From an uncultured Bacilli bacterium (lineage in GTDB: Bacteria; Bacillota_I; Bacilli_A; RF39; UBA660): DNA of 6,671 nt. The stretch covers positions 1-6,671 of the forward strand of contig CAKOLP010000050.1 in assembly GCA_934096025.1 (NCBI GenBank). The letters are read 5' to 3'. Shown piece by piece: positions 6,447 through 6,671 of the stretch; the first letter of the stretch is position 1; every line of letters begins with the position of its first letter. The translations under genes were made by a program, and so were the position numbers. Below the pieces are notes generated by a model. The model saw only the letters and a list, made by a program, of their open reading frames with translations. It did not search any database and was not told where the DNA came from.

Positions 6447-6475
6447 TGGAAATATCTAGATATTTATGTTACAAT
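6447..6475 (+). promoter_or_regulatory. Promoter of the right-end small RNA (extended -10, palindromic spacer)
   Basis: TGGAAA (6447-6452) lies 17 bases before TACAAT (6470-6475), which is preceded by TGT, making an extended -10 (TGnTACAAT). Spacing is ideal and the predicted start is near 6482. It is the best-formed sigma-A-type promoter in the window. Confidence 0.65.
6450..6465. promoter_or_regulatory. Perfect 16-bp palindrome between -35 and -10: likely repressor operator
   Basis: AAATATCTAGATATTT is fully self-complementary and occupies the spacer, overlapping the end of the -35 hexamer. A dimeric repressor bound there would block RNA polymerase. No regulator gene is visible in the window, so the binding protein would be encoded elsewhere. 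The identity of the regulator is unknown. Confidence 0.55.
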
Positions 6476-6536
6476 TTACTTAGATGATTTATATATCATC
6501 CTTGATAGAGAAATAGTTGTGTAACCACTCAACTAC

Positions 6537-6551
6537 CGCTCCATTTGAAAT
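6537..6551 (+). repeat. Direct repeat copy 2, CGCtCCATTTGAAAT
   Basis: This is the second copy of the 15-bp repeat at 6390-6404, with one mismatch. It lies between the second hairpin and the terminator of the small RNA. Confidence 0.6.
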
Positions 6552-6552
6552 C

Positions 6553-6585
6553 AACTTACGGACTTAAAAGTTTGTGAGTTTTTAT
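6553..6585 (+). terminator. Strong rho-independent terminator of the small RNA
   Basis: AACTTACGGACTT (6553-6565) pairs along all 13 positions, with three G.U wobbles, with AAGTTTGTGAGTT (6568-6580) across AA, so the real apical loop is a few bases larger. TTTTT (6579-6583), A and TTTT follow. This is a classical stem plus U-tract for plus-strand transcription. Confidence 0.8.
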
Positions 6586-6600
6586 TTTATATAAAACTTT

Positions 6601-6633
6601 AAAAGTTCTCTTATCACAGAAAGGAGGACTTTT
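6601..6633 (+). promoter_or_regulatory. Hairpin that sequesters a consensus Shine-Dalgarno
   Basis: AAAAGTTCTCTT (6601-6612) pairs with AGGAGGACTTTT (6622-6633) through 12 positions, including two G.U pairs, around a nine-base loop. The right arm contains AAGGAGG (6621-6627), a perfect ribosome site, so the fold would hide it. The frame opening eight bases later begins with ATT (6636) and stays open to the window end, with no ATG, GTG or TTG at proper spacing. The run of T at 6630-6634 could also make this a weak terminator. Confidence 0.45.
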
Positions 6634-6671
6634 TAATTTATAAAGAAAGTGCGTTTGGATTGGTATTAAAT

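Larger units (their letters stand above)
6482..6585 (+). ncRNA. Candidate ~100-nt structured small RNA or terminated leader RNA
   Basis: The predicted transcript begins near 6482 and ends at the terminator T-run. It folds into three hairpins: GATGAT-ttatat-ATCATC (6483-6500); TAGTT-GTG-taac-CAC-tc-AACTA (6514-6535, an 8-bp stem with a two-base bulge); and the 13-bp terminator stem (6553-6580). It has no credible ORF: the only ATG (6484) would be almost leaderless, opening a ten-codon frame without a ribosome site. It may be an independent regulatory RNA, or a leader whose terminator is an attenuator for the gene beyond the window. It matches no riboswitch or plasmid RNA family that I recognise. 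Confidence 0.5.
6316..6671. other. Non-coding right-end tract with promoter, operator, small RNA and buried ribosome site
   Basis: No conventional gene starts in these 356 bases. From left to right it contains the long-loop inverted repeat (6314-6378), the first copy of CGCnCCATTTGAAAT (6390-6404), a 10-bp palindrome AGTAATTACT (6415-6424), a promoter with a palindromic spacer (6447-6475), a three-hairpin RNA (6482 to about 6585) that overlaps the second repeat copy (6537-6551), a small hairpin AACTTT-a-AAAGTT (6595-6607) and a hairpin holding a consensus Shine-Dalgarno (6601-6633). The density of structure suggests a control region for a gene just beyond the window, possibly replication or regulation. 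Confidence 0.6.

Noticed and set aside
6496..6507. CTTGATA next to a hairpin, reminiscent of the pC194-type rolling-circle nick site
   Set aside because: Only seven bases agree, the rest of the nick consensus is missing and no Rep gene is in the window.
6508..6542. Minus-strand sequence resembling a tRNA 5' half (GGAGCGGTAGTTGAGTGG with a D-arm-like hairpin)
   Set aside because: No complementary CCGCTCC 3' acceptor strand, no proper anticodon arm and no T-arm follow. The hairpin is better explained as part of the plus-strand small RNA.
1..6671. Window as a complete circular plasmid joined end to start
   Set aside because: The open frame at the right end meets a stop within a few codons when joined to base 1, and no replication gene is present. 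Closure cannot be supported from the sequence.

Overview
This is a very AT-rich window with strong Shine-Dalgarno sequences (AAAGGAGG, GGAGGA, AGGTGA), extended -10 promoters and hairpin-plus-T-run terminators. That points to a low-GC Firmicute, most likely a Clostridia/Bacilli-type host. TGA is used as a stop, so the code is standard. A MobV/Pre relaxase next to a hairpin-rich oriT-like tract indicates a mobilizable plasmid or integrated mobilizable element. No replication gene or integrase lies in the window, so plasmid and chromosomal element cannot be told apart.

Layout: (1) 1-140, the last 45 codons of an unidentified gene. (2) 141-371, a non-coding tract with several inverted repeats, including a perfect 10-bp stem at 289-315 with a 7-nt loop, which is the best oriT candidate; an 11-codon possible leader ORF sits just before the relaxase. 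(3) 372-1730, the MobV-type relaxase with its HxDExxPHxH motif and a C-terminal coiled coil. (4) A terminator shared by convergent genes at 1708-1748. (5) 1737-3590 on the minus strand, a large protein of seven treble-clef zinc-ribbon units with an exact 210-bp period, interrupted after unit four by a PD-(D/E)XK/Vsr-like nuclease domain. (6) A 93-bp divergent promoter region at 3591-3683. (7) 3684-5408 and 5395-6315, a translationally coupled two-gene operon: a protein with a C-terminal HEPN domain (RNSIIH, the Rx4H RNase motif), then an unrecognised 306-aa partner. (8) 6316-6671, a non-coding tract with an extended -10 promoter whose spacer is a perfect 16-bp palindrome, a likely ~100-nt structured RNA ending in a strong terminator, and a hairpin that buries a consensus Shine-Dalgarno at the window end.

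Interpretation: the relaxase and oriT are the mobility module. The nuclease/zinc-ribbon gene and the HEPN operon, divergent from one central promoter region, look like accessory cargo. A HEPN RNase-type protein next to a DNA-nuclease-type protein on a mobile element fits a phage- or plasmid-defence role, but this is inferred from domain type and context only; neither unit is one I can match to a named system. The small RNA locus at the right end is the other part that standard annotation would probably miss.
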